A stretch of DNA of 64,000 nt from Plicaturopsis crispa FD-325 SS-3 (GCA_000827205.1 KN832554.1:1920345-1984344); one strand, 5' to 3'. Positions 1 to 11,798 are shown, counted from the first letter of the stretch. Numbers and translations are program-made. The notes: generated by a model from the letters alone, not told the origin.

Positions 1-316
1 GGTAGACGAGATAGACCGCACTCGAGAAACTTGGAGTAAACTCAAGATGAACTGGAGAGTCTGGGTGAAATGTTGAGAGTGACACTAGTACTGAGTACTG
101 ACACCGCAAAGCCGCTTCAGATCCCACGACCCCAAACCCTGATAACTTGGACCCCGGACACCCACATGGACTTGAACTCGAGGGGTGAGTGACTCAGGAC
201 CAACGAGTGCAACGAGTGCCTCGTATGGCGTGAAAATGCAGGCACTTCAAATGCTAGCGTACAATTGCAGTGACATCCAGATCGATACGTGGTAAAATAG
301 TGTTGAATGGAAGATA
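1..316. other. No gene recognised at left edge
   Basis: I see no coding signal here. It is the sequence downstream of the Cdc14 gene, probably its 3' untranslated region plus intergenic DNA. Confidence 0.4.
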
Positions 317-1841
317 TTACCCCAGCCCCCAAACTCCCGCCTTCCGTACACCTTCTACAAGCGCATCTACATTTCCCAACATACCACCAAGCAAGTCTTT
401 CTTCTCCTGCGTTGTCCGTGGGCCACGCGTTCGACCATCCCCAATAGCTAAAATCGAAGATGCCGATGATTCCTTTGACACGCCGCGCGCTTTGCTACTA
501 TTCGACGCTTTTACCGGACTAAGCGGAACAAAGTCAACGTCTCGCTGGAGAATACGTAGATGTGCCGGCGTCTTGTGCTGTAATGGAGGGAGCGATGACT
601 GAGGGGGTGTTTTTGGCCGCGGCGCAAATGGCGAGCTCCTCTTCACCGGCGACGTCGGTCTACTAGGGAGAGATGCTGGGGGCGTACTCGCCGATGTCGA
701 TGCACTAGCTGTGGATTGACCTGACCTTGACCCGGAGCTGGAGCGCGACGTGGTTGAGCCGGAGCCGGAGGATGTCTGCTGTGAGCCACGCCGGGGTGTA
801 GGCATGCCGAGTCCAATGGAGCGATGCGCTTTGAGCGGAGTATTCGGTGCGGTCTTGGGGAACGGGGGTGGAACGGGAATAGGGTGCGGCGATGGGGGAG
901 GTTGCGTGTCGACCTCTGGTTCAAGTGTGGGCTCGGATGGCGGCGCGGAAGCGGAGGCAGGGGTCTCATCAAGCAAATAGAAATACAAGAATTCGAGACA
1001 CTTCATTCTGTTCGGAGGTCAGAGATTTCTGAGGGGGAAAATGGTGACGACCTACCGAACTTCTCGCGGGGTGCCCGCGCGCTTCAAAATCTTGACGACG
1101 GCCTGCACCCCAAGTGCGTCTTCAAACGCCCTTAGTGCACTACATGAGTCCACAAGGACGCATAGTAGAGTATCCAGCACTGCGGCTGATAGTGGCGGAG
1201 GTGGCGTTGGCGTGGTGCCCGCTGGTGCCTGGGAAGGGAATGCGGATGTGGAGAGGTGCCGTGAGGCAAGCAGGAGGTCCAGTAAGACTTCTAGCGCGTA
1301 TTGCCGACCAAGGTATCGTTTGCTTGGTTTGTGATTGAGGACAACTCCTTGTATAAGCGACAATGACTGTATGAGCTGCGTTGCGAGTTTGTATGCATCG
1401 GATTCCCGATCTACATCGAGGGGCGTCAGTTGTCCGTTCCTCAGAGGATAGGCATAGACATACCGTCCGTGAGCCCTTTGCTAGCATATGTCTCGAGCTG
1501 TATGGTTGACAGTGAAATCCATGACAGCAACCGAGACGGAACTGTGGAGAGACGTGAGTTGACAGATCGAGCTTTCGCGACAAACGACGCGCCATTGCAT
1601 TCAAATGTATCCTGCAGAGATAAGAACACGCCAAGCGTGTCAGAGGATTCGGATGGGACACAGGCAAGCGCGAGGATATGTTCGAGGGCGGTCAGAGCAT
1701 GCGATTTGTGCGTGGACGATGCGCGCGACGATGCGAGCTGTTTGTGCCGCAAAGGTCAACACAGCGTGCATCCAGAGAGTTTACGCTACCTACGATGTCC
1801 AGGGCGTCCTGTAAACTAGACTGCAGTGATACTGGATCCAT
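317..1841 (-). CDS. cdc14: SIN component Cdc14-like protein (septation initiation)
   Basis: In fission yeast, Cdc14 is the partner of the Sid1 kinase in the septation initiation network that triggers cytokinesis. It is not the Cdc14 phosphatase. The family core is spread over four exons: a first exon starting MDPVSLQSSLQDALDI, a segment with ALEHILALACVPSESSDTLG, a segment with KRYLGRQYALEVLLDLLL, and MKCLEFLYFYLLDET followed near the C-terminus by KKDLLGGMLGNVDALVEGVR. Splices are supported at about 1737-1792 (56 nt), about 1405-1450 and about 1010-1053. The start is the ATG at 1841, because the next exon has an in-frame stop just upstream. Between the core and the C-terminal motif lies a Ser/Pro/Thr-rich stretch of about 150 residues, so the protein (roughly 450 residues) is much longer than the yeast one. 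The family assignment rests on the core motifs; the role is inferred from fission yeast. Confidence 0.85.
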
Positions 1842-2103
1842 AGATGGTGGAGGTAGCGAGAGAAAAACGATTGAAAGGGGGCCTCATGGTATCAGTTCAA
1901 CGGTGCAGTTGTGGGCGCCTGTTACAGCGGTATTTGGCACGTGGCTCACTTTGGCGGATACGATGTAACATAACGATATAGCAGATACTACAAGTCTTCA
2001 CCTCGACAATATGGTGAGGTCCAATAGCACTTTACATTAATACAGGCAAACAGGATGAGTATGGATACATGAGTGTGATGCATCCCCTCTACAATGATGC
2101 CTT

Positions 2104-4262
2104 TTACAGACCGCCGAAAGCAATGAGCTTCGTGTTCATATACTCGTCAATGCCATGTCCGCCCTCCCGACCTGTTTGTGGGGAATTAAAAAAAAGTTCA
2201 AGCGCGTGAGAGGTGGAGGGCGCTTACCGATACCGCTTTCTTTGACACCACCAAACGGAATGGTAGCGTGGCTAACGACGCCCGTGTTGCTGCCAACCAT
2301 CCCGACTTGCAGCGCCTCAGCTACGCGCCACGCCCGACCAACGTCACGGGAGTAGAAGTAGCCAGCTAGTCCCACATCTGTGTCGTTTGCGAGCTTGATA
2401 ACCTCCTCTTCCGTTTCGAAGCGCGTCAAGGCTGCGAGAGGACCGAAGGTCTCCTCTTGGTTGTTGAGGGCAGAGGCCGGAACATCGGCGAGAACTGTCG
2501 GCGTGAAGAAGTGGCCTACGCCAGAGGGAGCGGAGCCGCCGACAAGGATCTGAGCACCGCCAGCAACAGCCGAGTCAACGTGCTTTTGCACCTTCTCGAC
2601 AGCGCGAGCGTGGATGAGAGGGCCGTGTGTCCTGCGAGGAAGATACGGTTCAGCTACATGAGACGAGACACACAAAAGACCACAAAGAAACTTACGTGGC
2701 GGGGTCCAAACCGTCACCAGTTTTGAATGCGGCGACTTTCTCAGCCAGGCGTGAGGCAAACTCGGCATATACGGAAGAATGCACGTATATCCTGTTTGCG
2801 CAGACACAGGTCTGGCCGGTACCACGGAATTTGCACAGAATGGCGCCCTCAACAGCGGCATCGATGTCGGCGTCCTCGAAGACGATGAACGGTGCGTTTC
2901 CACCAGCCTCGATGGACACCTTCTTTATCGTAGAGGCGGCTAGACCATAGAGTAGCTTCGCGACCGGTGTGGATCCAGTGAAGGAGACCTTTTTGACAGC
3001 CTTGTTTTCGCACATTTCACGCCCTACTTCGCCGACGTTGCGCTGAGTCGTAACGGCGTTGACGACACCATCGGGGATGCCGGCACGGCGAGAGAGCTGG
3101 AGAAGGTAGTCCTTAACTACCCTGTCAAAAGATATGAGAGCACGAAACGCACCTCGACAAGTGCAAGGGCAGAGTAAGGGGTTTCGGGCGGAGGTTTGAT
3201 AACAGCAGTGCAACCTGCAGCGAGGGCTGCGGCGAGTTTACGCGTGATCATAGCCGAGGGGAAATTCCACGGCGTCAGGATAGATCTGGTGGGGCAGAAA
3301 TATGTTTGAGGCATGTAGACCAAATAAGCGTGCTGGAACATACACGACACCGATGGGTTGTTTTATGACGATATTGCGAGTAGTCGCAAATGCACTCGGT
3401 ATTTGCTCTGTCGAGTCAGTCGAATCCAGTGAGAACCTGATATGCTAGTTGCCTAATAGTAGGCACATACCTCCGTAAGTTCGAACGGCCTCTTCGGCTG
3501 CAAAGAACTTGGGCTCAGTACGGAACAACTTCGTCACGAGAGAAACTCAGTACCGAACCACTGCATAGAGCCATTTCAGTATACGTGCAGAACTTTGAGG
3601 GGGAAAACTAACCTCCAAGAAAGATGCACTATATGCGTTTTCTCCCTGTCGCCTCACTTGTAAGTAACGGAGATTAAGTACAGTCTCTTGACATATACCT
3701 TTGCTTCCGTGAGCGTCTTTCCGTTTTCCAACGTCTGTCCGGAACCATTGTCAAAAAATGATTAGATAAAAGATGCAATGCACTCACAATAATCCGTGCA
3801 AGATCATCCTGGTTCTCTTTCATGAGAGCGAAGAATTTGAGTAGAATGTCATGCCGTTCCTATTTGAAATGCATTGAGCATTCAAGCATATAGTTACGTA
3901 GAAATGGTGGGCACCTTTGCAGTAGTCTTGCTCCATGATGGGAATGCCCGCGAGGCGGCGTCGATAGCTTCCTTCGTCTCTGCGAGTCCCATTTCTGGGA
4001 TTGTCCCGAGCTCAGTAGCCGTCGCCGGGTCTGAAAGTACAGGTGCACATTATCAGAAGCGCCCGCGTATCGGTGGGAAGTACGCACTGGTCACTGTGAT
4101 AGTCCCTCCCTCCTTGGCATCGACCCATTTTCCGTCAATGAACCCTTGCGTTTTGATCAAGGATGGGTCCTTCAACCCGAACTACACATTTGCACTGGTC
4201 AGTACCTTGCATTCGAAACACAAGTACAGAAAACATACCGCCGAGGCTGCAGTGCTTGCCAT
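2104..4262 (-). CDS. UGA2: Succinate-semialdehyde dehydrogenase (NAD(P)+)
   Basis: It oxidises succinate semialdehyde to succinate, the last step of the GABA shunt. About ten short exons encode a standard aldehyde dehydrogenase of roughly 480-490 residues. Visible family segments include [21 protein letters not shown] (cofactor-binding part), [16 protein letters not shown], the general-base region [17 protein letters not shown], the catalytic cysteine in GQTCVCANR, and the C-terminal [20 protein letters not shown]. The start MASTAASA at 4262 is followed at once by an intron (4213-4245 region). The last intron splits ESGIG from REGG, and the frame ends ...IAFGGL. There is no obvious mitochondrial presequence, which fits a cytosolic fungal enzyme. 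The glycine-rich active-site loop reads EAGG rather than the more common ELGG. Within the family, the SSADH/GabD subgroup is the best match; another aldehyde dehydrogenase specificity cannot be excluded from sequence alone. Confidence 0.88.
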
Positions 4263-4662
4263 TCTGAAACTGTGCAAACGGTACGATAATACCGAGTGCG
4301 ATTTGGGTCTAACGACGGCAAAGGAGGTCAGGCGAGCTGACGACGTTGGCAAGACGCGCATTGTGGTCCCCGGGGACGTACGTGGTGATAGACAGAACCG
4401 AAGAGCGCTACGATTTATTTATCCAGCGTCTCGCAGAGTCCTAACGTAACTTTTACCACGGACCGGGTGACGTCGTTTGAGTACCCTGGACGCGCCAGGG
4501 CCCTCGGCTATCGGCCAAGTTTTCTGACCTGTGCTCCGACTCTGCACGAAGTCTTTCTGACTCGCTCAGGGTGGACTTTGGGGTTTTCTCATGGCGCGAT
4601 ACAGCAGAATTAAGTAGACAGGTTATAGGCCGGCAAATAAGTAGGTTAGATAGGGTCGCTGG
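4263..4662. other. Intergenic, about 400 nt
   Basis: This lies between the SSADH start and the stop codon of the Yih1-like gene, both on the minus strand. It should contain the SSADH promoter. I see no gene and no clear TATA box. Confidence 0.4.
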
Positions 4663-6081
4663 CTATCGCTTCTTGCCCCGACCGGTATGCTTCTCTGCCG
4701 GCAAATCCAGAAACCCGCCCAATTCCAGTGCGTTGCGTGCGGACGAGTTGATATGCTTGAATCTATCTGGGCCTATGTGTATACCCCCGAAGTACCGCGA
4801 GACAACAACGAGGACATTGTTCACCTCCTGCTAATGAGTGAGCGCAGGAGCCCGAACAAAGAAACTGCGACATACGAGAATCTGAAGTAGGTGTGCGAGT
4901 CGGCCGCCAGCTGCCGTTTCGCCGTCATCGTCGTTGTCTTGTCCCGATAAATCAGGACGGTTATACGCTTTTGGACCCGCCCGAGGGCCGATATCACATA
5001 CCTTGGTGTAGCAGTGGCCCAACTTGACATCGCCAGGCATGAATGAGAGGAATAGCCGCTCGCGCGACTCTTCGGTCAGCCATCAGATGTGACAATATCA
5101 CTGGCACCTAGGTATAAAGGACTCAAAATCGGGGTGTCCATCATGGTGATGCAAAACCTTACCTGAGACGGATGTGATATACGACACGCTCGCCCTACGA
5201 ACGTACTTTTGCGGTCGGTGATCGGTTCAGATTCCGTAATGACCACACCCTCCGGCATAGGAGGAGGAGGGCTGAATTGTTGCTCGGGTCGTTGCGCGTA
5301 TACCGGCTCCTTTGGCGGAGGGTGCTCGCGCTCGTATTCGTCCTCGCGCACAAGTTCACCCGCCGCTTCAGCGCTAAGGTGATCTTCGTACCAAGCAGTA
5401 CATCGTTCAATGACACTCTGTAGCCCGTCGAAAACACAGACCGTGTCTGGGGACCATTCGACTCCATTCGTGGAAATGTAGGTGCGCAAGACGTCGCCGA
5501 AGATATTTGCATCGGAGCCAAACGGCCCTATAGTCTCTAAGTATAGGGAAAGAATGGGAGAATTTGAATCTACACACCAATGTATCGGGAGAGAAGCTGT
5601 AGCTGCGGCGGTGAAGTCGCGGGGTAGGAGGGTGGTAGAGATACCAATAACTTGATGGGCACGGCTTCGTGTGGATCGGAAAGGCTAGGAAATATTATCA
5701 GACTATCCCAAAGTCTAAAGACGCCTTGAGCTCACCTGATATTCGCCTCGTATCGGATTGTCCCCGAGCTACCACCCTCGTGGTTGCTTGTATGGGTTGG
5801 AGCAGACGGATGCCGGAGGCGTATCGCGTCCTCGCCGTATATGGATTGCAACACTGAGTGAAGTCATAGATGATATATTCCTGAACCCGTCGCGATTCTG
5901 GTTATGAGACATCCGCACCCCCTAGCTCGTCGGCGACTGCTTCACGACCCGGCTGAAGTGACGCGACGAGGTCCTGAATTTCCTTTGCATAGTCCCTCGA
6001 CGGCGACGATGAACGAGATGCAGTGCCATCTGAAACAGCTGATGGCTGGGCTAAGCCATGCGTTGAGGATATGGCGGGCAT
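4663..6081 (-). CDS. YIH1: IMPACT-family regulator of Gcn2 (Yih1-like)
   Basis: Yih1/IMPACT competes with Gcn2 for Gcn1 and so dampens general amino-acid control; it also binds actin in yeast. The N-terminal half is an RWD domain: ELGVLQSIYGEDAIRL, then the Pro-rich turn SLPPSYPATSPPQLQLLSRY. The C-terminal half is the UPF0029/IMPACT domain: SEPITDRKSTFVGRACRI, HLMADRRVARAAIPLIHAW, LHQDNDDDGETAAGGRL, and EVNNVLVVVSRYFGGIHIGP. The ATG at 6081 (MPAISSTHGL) is the first ATG in frame with the RWD domain. Seven exons can be joined without breaking the frame, including donors at ADELG/V, YIG/P, HPSQ/V and LHQ/D. The protein ends AEKHTGRGKKR and is about 290 residues. The domain assignment is strong; function is by homology. 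Confidence 0.88.
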
Positions 6082-6974
6082 CGTTGGGTCTGCCCCAGGA
6101 CTGTGCACCGTGTAAGTATGTTGGCCGTGTTTGAGCAAGACGGTCCTGATCGTCGTGTATTCTGTTTTCGGGGTGGTAGCTTACGTAACAAGCAGATTAG
6201 ATGTGCGAGTCCCGGGCAAAAACACAGCTTGTCTTGCAACTTGCACCTCGAGTTTTGCGCTGCTATGCTATCTGTCCTCGTACGCCAGTTTCAAGTCAAA
6301 CACGCTGCATACAGGCCTCAAGGTACGGCCTATGCAATGGCGGCCGAAGGGCTCTTGAACTTTGGCAAGTCACTTCTTCGACGAAGTCGCAGCGATCGTG
6401 AAAAGCACGTCTAGCTCCAGCAGTTCAATATCATGTCAAATCACGCGTCTTTCTGTCAGTTGTCTATCGCTAGCCTCTTGTCAACCGCATGGATTTGCGG
6501 AAGCAGCTGTACTGAAGCCGGTCATCGTCATACAACGCCGCTGGAATGCCAGACGCGCCCCGGGTTGATGCAAGCATCCCTGGTATCTGCGCAGAACTGG
6601 GTTGTATTGTACACGGCTTTGCTTCCAACAATTTCAAACTCCTCATCTCCTCGTGCACAATCGCGTACAAGGCTGTACAACGGCTCTAGCATGCGGAAAA
6701 GGTGTGCAAAATGCTTGTGACTAATTTCGATCTTAATCTCGAGCCAATGGTGGTGCTCACCCTTTCACAATCTTGATTGCCTTGCTGCAACATTGCTGTC
6801 TTTAGGAAACGCGTGATCATGCCTTCAACTCCATGGCGAGAAGAGGGGGTGAAAGCGTTGCTGGTTTGCCTTTAACACGCCTGTGGCTCATTGTGACGCG
6901 ACGATGCATTTAAGAGCAGAGCGTGATGGCGCAGTTCGATACCTATCTTTCTCGATATTTTCTCTGCCACCAAT
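6082..6974. other. Intergenic region between divergent genes; no gene called
   Basis: It separates the divergent Yih1-like and first CCCH genes, so it must hold both promoters. Several reading frames of 60-100 codons occur on both strands. None matches a family I know, and none joins to neighbours across good splice sites. A minus-strand stretch near 6360-6850 looks faintly protein-like and could be a decayed gene, but I cannot support it. Confidence 0.35.
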
Positions 6975-9066
6975 ATGGAGGGGCACAATAATGACCCTGC
7001 TTTTATTATGTGAGAACCATCCTTTCTCCCTAGCTATCCTCGTCTGACAATCCGAGCAGTGAAACCTGCTTGCAGGAGATGCGGCGTAAGTTTATCTTGA
7101 CACTCTCCAAGATACCGGAAAATCAACCGTTTCTTTCTAGACAATGCCGGCATACTTTTGAAACAGAACGATGAACGCTGGGCCATGATCAACGAGCTTT
7201 CCATGGAGGTCAAGGCTTACAAAACAGCATACGCCTCCTCCGAAGCAGCTAAACTCGCACTCGAGGAGTCCCTCGAAGCGTCGAAGAAGGCTCTTGAAAC
7301 GCAGAACGACCAGCTCGAGGAGCAAATCAACGCATTAAAGGTGTGTTTTCTGTGGCGTGGAATGATCGTTTAGCTGAAGCAATTCTACGCAGGGAGCAGA
7401 GCGACGAGTAATATGCCTCATCGACGGGGACGGTACTATTTTTACTCCCGATTTAATCGCCCAAGGGCAAGATGGCGGTCACACGGCGGGCAAGATGTTG
7501 TCCGAACGTATCCGCGAGGAGCTCGCGCCCGTGGCCCCCCACGCTTTCCAGCTTTGGGTCTACGTCTTTTATAACAAGCGCGGCCTGACGGAGACGTTCG
7601 GTCGCTGTGGCCACTGGGATGCAAAGTTAAAGTTCGAGGATTTTGTGGTTGGTTTTAATCAGGCCGCGGAGCGCTTTATGATGGTCGACGTAGGCGGCAA
7701 AAAGGAGGCTGCCGATGCGAAGCTGAAGGGTACGTGCTCTCTTCGTGCTCAACCACCCGTAGTGCTGAGTAGACATCCAGTACATCTCGAAGATAATATT
7801 CGCCTGCCGCAAACTTTTAAGATTCTATTCGGTGGTAAGGATGCCTTTTCAACGGTTCGCGATTCATCGACACTCACATGTCGCGCAGGATGCCATGATA
7901 ATGGCTATGTTACTACTCTACGGTCAGCGATTACGAATGGCTACCGCGATAAACTGCTGCTGCTGCCGGGCTATGAACAGGTATGCACCCTCCTCTTCGG
8001 ACTGCTCATATGCATGCCTCTGAACGGTGCGTCCATTAAACAGGTGGCGAAGGATATCGAGGAGCTTGCGCTTCCCACTATGACCATTCCGCAACTTTTC
8101 ATGCCGCAGAAAATGGTCAACTTACCCGCCGCAGCGAAGGCTCCTGGACCAGCGGCTATCCTGGTGCGACCGTCCAAAGCTCGGTCGATGTCCGTATGCA
8201 GCAATCGTTCCACGCGCTCCGACACTGCCGCTCCACCTGTTACGGTTGAGGCCAAGTCCGAACCAGAGGCAGCTCCAAAGCAGAAGACGCCCTCGCCTCC
8301 CGTGCCTGTTCCCATCGCGCCCGCACCCCCCGCGTCTGCGCCCCCCGCGCCGGCTGCAGCTACACCTCCCGTCTCCAGCTATGCGTCTGCGCTCTTGATG
8401 CTGCAGGACAGGCCTGACACTCCCGAATTGGACTGCGACGGAGGAAGCGTCACGAGCGACAGCAACGAGTCCCTCACGGACCCTCGCGCTTCTCCAACGC
8501 CCATGGGCAAGAAGTTCATTAATCCTGATCTCGTTGCGTGTCTATCTTATTCTCATGTCAAGTACCCAAGTTGATCTTTTTTCTTTCAACTTAGCCTCTC
8601 TCAAAGCGTGCGTAGAAATTCTGTCACATCTTTTGTTCCAAACACTGAATGCGCCTCTTATAGAGAAACCTCCTCCTTGTACTCTTTTCTATCTCGGAGA
8701 GTGCCGACGGGGATCTAGTTGCCGCTTTGGTCACGACTATATTCTCGAGGACCAGCACTACGAAGAAATGCGTCATATCGCCAAAGGCATACCTTGCAAC
8801 GCAACGAACAGAGGTTCGTGTTGGAATCTGATTTACTGAATGACGCAACCCACGCTCATGACCTCGCACGACGTCAACGTAGGTGAAGAATGCGGCTGGG
8901 GCGCGGAATGTTGTTATGGGCATGTTTGTCCCGCGGGTTCTAAATGCTCGTATCTGAAGCAGGGCAAGTGCAAGTTTGTTGGTGGTCAGTGCCTTGTTCT
9001 TCCGTCTCTTACGTGCTCTCATCACATATGCTCTGCGCAGAGAGGATGCACCGTGATGCCGTTTGA
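6975..9066 (+). CDS. CCCH zinc-finger protein with N-terminal DUF7923-like domain, copy 1
   Basis: This is an uncharacterised fungal family; the CCCH fingers suggest RNA binding. It starts with a short exon (MEGHNNDPAFI) and a 26-nt microexon at 7060-7085. A coiled coil of about 70 residues follows (KQNDERWAMINELSMEVKAY to EEQINALK). Next is an alpha/beta domain opening with VICLIDGDGTIFTPDLIAQG and containing RFMMVDVGG and TFKILFGGCHDNGY. A low-complexity Pro/Ala/Ser linker leads to two fingers: CTLFYLGECRRGSSCRFGH (C-x7-C-x5-C-x3-H) and CNATNRGEECGWGAECCYGH (C-x8-C-x5-C-x3-H). A further Cys cluster (VCPAGSKCSYLKQGKCKF) follows, and the protein ends ERMHRDAV. A 13-nt exon lies at 8595-8607, and the last intron runs 8985-9040. 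The exon plan matches the next gene downstream, confirming the splice choices. The name DUF7923 is from memory of the LIDGDG motif. Confidence 0.8.
7060..7085 (+). other. 26-nt microexon of CCCH copy 1
   Basis: It is flanked by AG before 7060 and GTAAGT after 7085, and it keeps phase 2 in and phase 1 out. It encodes part of the segment ETCLQEMRH. The paralogue has an exon of exactly the same length at 9661-9686. Confidence 0.7.
8595..8607 (+). other. 13-nt microexon of CCCH copy 1
   Basis: CTTAG precedes it and GTGCGT follows. It encodes PLSK and supplies one base of the next codon. It corresponds to the 13-nt exon at 10848-10860 in the paralogue, which encodes PLHK. Confidence 0.7.
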
Positions 9067-9563
9067 GCCATATAACTGTTTCGAGCTTGTCTTCCCATGT
9101 ACGACTTTTTGATGTCCGTCGCCGCTCCGCGAGCTCCGACCGAAATAAACCGCCAATGCGGGACCTATTGCCACTCTATTACCCCCACTTTCATTCGTCT
9201 TATTCGGTGCTCGGTACACATGTTCAAAACCACACAACGAACAGTTCGACGGCTGACAATCTACACTGATGGAAGTTTCTATGAACTTTGCTCAGCTTGG
9301 TCCTGCGTTTATCAGGCCTGACGAGTCTCATTGGTGGACGACGCCGCAAGTCCGTGTGAGCAGAAGCGCTATATAATTATGGGTTCGAACCTTCTTGTTT
9401 CTTTATGGATGACTAGCTGGTGAGAATGCCCGAGGATCTAGCCCGTTTAACCGCCCATAGCTCGAGGAGACATCGTGGCTTCCGCGTTCTCTGAATCATG
9501 CAACGCTGAGCTGCGCGTTTTTTTGACTAGTGGAGTCCTTCACACAAGTCCCATCTATCCGCT
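9067..9563. other. Intergenic between tandem CCCH genes
   Basis: About 500 nt between the stop of copy 1 and the start of copy 2, on the same strand. I see no gene in it; it should contain the terminator of the first and the promoter of the second. Confidence 0.4.
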
Positions 9564-11399
9564 ATGGCGACTCCTGTAGGAGAGGCTACTCAGCAGCTCT
9601 GGTACGTCGCCGCGTCATATCTGTCGTGTGCATCGCTCACACGAGTTCGCGCTGGCATAGGGATGAAGCACTGACCAGGGTTTTGAGTAAGAATTCAGCG
9701 ATTGTAAATCTGACTCTTACTATTCTGACATGAAAAATGTACAGACCTCTCTACTGCAACAGTGAAGCGTAATGCAGAACTCGAGTCTAGAGTTGCAGAG
9801 TTGGAGGTCGAACTCTCGGTGTGGAAGCGAGCACATTCGTCCGTCATAGACGCCTCGGAGCGTGAAGCTAAAACACATAACGTGCAAATTGCCTCCCTCA
9901 ACCGGCAGCTCTCATCGTTAGAGTCTTTTCGAGTGATTGTCGATGTTTTTTTTCTTCGACATATAATAGCTAATAAAAATCTTATGATCGCAGAACCAAA
10001 ATCCGCTCATACTTTGTGTCATTGATGGCGACGGGTATATATTTACTCGGTCTCTGTTGGTCCAAGGACAAGCCGGCGGACGCGCTGCAGCTCAGCAACT
10101 CACAAAAGGCATCGCCGAGTACCTTTCCAAGGAGGAGGTGCATGTGTTTGGCCGGCTCTCGTTCTGGATAACAATCTACTTCAACAAAAGCAAAACCACG
10201 GAGACTCTTCTGAGTCACAACGTTTGCACTGCAGAACAATTCGAGGGGTTCTTGACTGGATTTAGCCAGGCCTCCCCTAGATTCATAATGGTTGACGTAG
10301 GGGATGGTCAGGACGGAACGGACGTCAAAATCATAGGTGCGTGAGCTGTCGCTCTCTCACATATGACATCTTAAGCATATGTTTTGATAGAATATCTCAA
10401 GACATACACTCGCTTCCCGCAGACTCTTCGAGTCTTTTTCGGCGGTAGGTGCCTATGATTACTTGTATCGTGGTGTCTCTGATTCCAGCTATACCCACTA
10501 GGACCTCATAATGATAGCTATACTTCAACCATGGCCGCTCTGGAAAAGGACGAGCTTTTGGGAAAGCTTGTATGGTTGCAAGGCGCAGAAGAATTGCCTG
10601 CCGAACTTGATGTTTTGGCTCTACGGTCCTTCAAAGTCGATGGTTTATTCATGTCGAATATTCTGCCGTACCACTTCAAGATAAATTCGCCTGTAACTAC
10701 GAACGGCTTTGGCGAGGTGACCAAAAATGAGGGTCCGCCGTCGCCCTCCAGCCTTCCAGCTCGCAATGGAGGTGGGAGATTGATAGATCCGAACCTGGTA
10801 AGCGGCCTCTGCTCACATATTGCTTCTTCAATCTAAAATATCTTTAGCCGCTACACAAACGTATGTCGAATGGAACAAAGCGTGCTCCTCGCGACCATTA
10901 ACACTCGATTCTATCCAGAATGCCCTCCTCCTTGCAACGAGCATTATTTGATGTCATGCTCTAAAGGCGTACGCACCTTGTCATTTCCTCCGATGGCTTA
11001 GCTGAATGTCTGTCGTAGTCGGCGTGTAAATACTCACACGACTATTTGCTCACTCCCGAGCAACTGTCTACGTTGGCTAACAACGCGAAAAAGGCCCCAT
11101 GTAATTTTCTTAAAAATGGTGCGGCCTAAAATATCTGTTCGGTTCGACTATTAAACCGTTCGGACGATGTGTGCTTACAGGTCTGCCGTGCCCATTTGGA
11201 GATCGGTGCTGCTGGGGTCATACATGCCCCAACGGGCCAAGATGCTTTCACTTGAGTAAAGGGAAGTGCTGGTTCAAAGGAGGCACGTCACTTCGATCTT
11301 CGGATCGCACGCAGGAATTTACATGACACTTTTTGTACAGAGGCCATGCATCCAGACTCTGAAAGGGTGCAAGAGAGTAACGGCGTCGGCACACCCTGA
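9564..11399 (+). CDS. CCCH zinc-finger protein with N-terminal DUF7923-like domain, copy 2
   Basis: This is a tandem paralogue of the gene at 6975-9066 with the same exon order. It begins MATPVGEATQQLW, followed by a 26-nt microexon (9661-9686), a coiled coil (LSTATVKRNAELESRVAELE), then NQNPLILCVIDGDGYIFTR. Later come RFIMVDVGDG, TLRVFFGGPHNDSYTS, a shorter linker, a 13-nt microexon (10848-10860), and two fingers: CNEHYLMSCSKGSACKYSH (C-x7-C-x5-C-x3-H) and CNFLKNGLPCPFGDRCCWGH (C-x8-C-x5-C-x3-H). The tail CPNGPRCFHLSKGKCWFKG parallels copy 1. The final intron (11283-11340) seems to use a GC donor; this gives the join GEAMHPDSER, aligned with GERMHRDAV in copy 1. The start ATG was chosen because its exon fits the microexon phase. 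Identity to copy 1 outside motifs is low, so the duplication is old. Molecular role unknown; RNA binding is inferred from the fingers. Confidence 0.8.
9661..9686 (+). other. 26-nt microexon of CCCH copy 2
   Basis: GGCATAG precedes it and GTAAGA follows. It joins LW to NLST through DEALTRVL and has the same length and phases as the microexon of copy 1. Confidence 0.7.
10848..10860 (+). other. 13-nt microexon of CCCH copy 2
   Basis: It encodes PLHK between TTTAG and GTATGT, and matches in size and position the 13-nt exon of copy 1. Confidence 0.7.
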
Positions 11400-11798
11400 C
11401 CACCGCGCCTCCGACTCGCTCATAACGAGCCAACCTGTCCCGGAAATGTAGTGATTATGGGCGATAATAATTGGTTTCTACTATGTAAACACCTCCAAGT
11501 TATGGATTGCACCGACTGTACTGAAAATCATAGCCATTCAAGCGTCCAATAATTTTACGTCGAGTGCGCGGTGTGAGTGTAAACATTCTGTCAACTCTCC
11601 GTCAACGTCAACTTGCATAACGTTGATGCCCGACGCTTTCAGCATGGCCGCTGGTTTTGAACAGAACGCCGGCAACTTGCGAGTACACATGTTACGATCT
11701 TATAGCAGTCGTGCGAAATCGATCTTAGATGGCGACGCCCTCCTCTCTTTCTTCCCCTTTGCACTGTCGACTTGCGCCCTTGAGCCCGAACGTCCACG
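11400..11798. other. Intergenic upstream of RhoGDI
   Basis: About 400 nt; no gene seen. It should carry the RhoGDI promoter. Confidence 0.4.

Noticed and set aside
6361-6850. Minus-strand stretch with protein-like frames between Yih1 and CCCH copy 1
   Set aside because: Two frames alternate without a splice pattern that connects them, and no family is recognised.
9360-9400. GGTTCGAAC sequence resembling a tRNA T-arm
   Set aside because: No matching acceptor stem or D- and anticodon arms can be formed around it.
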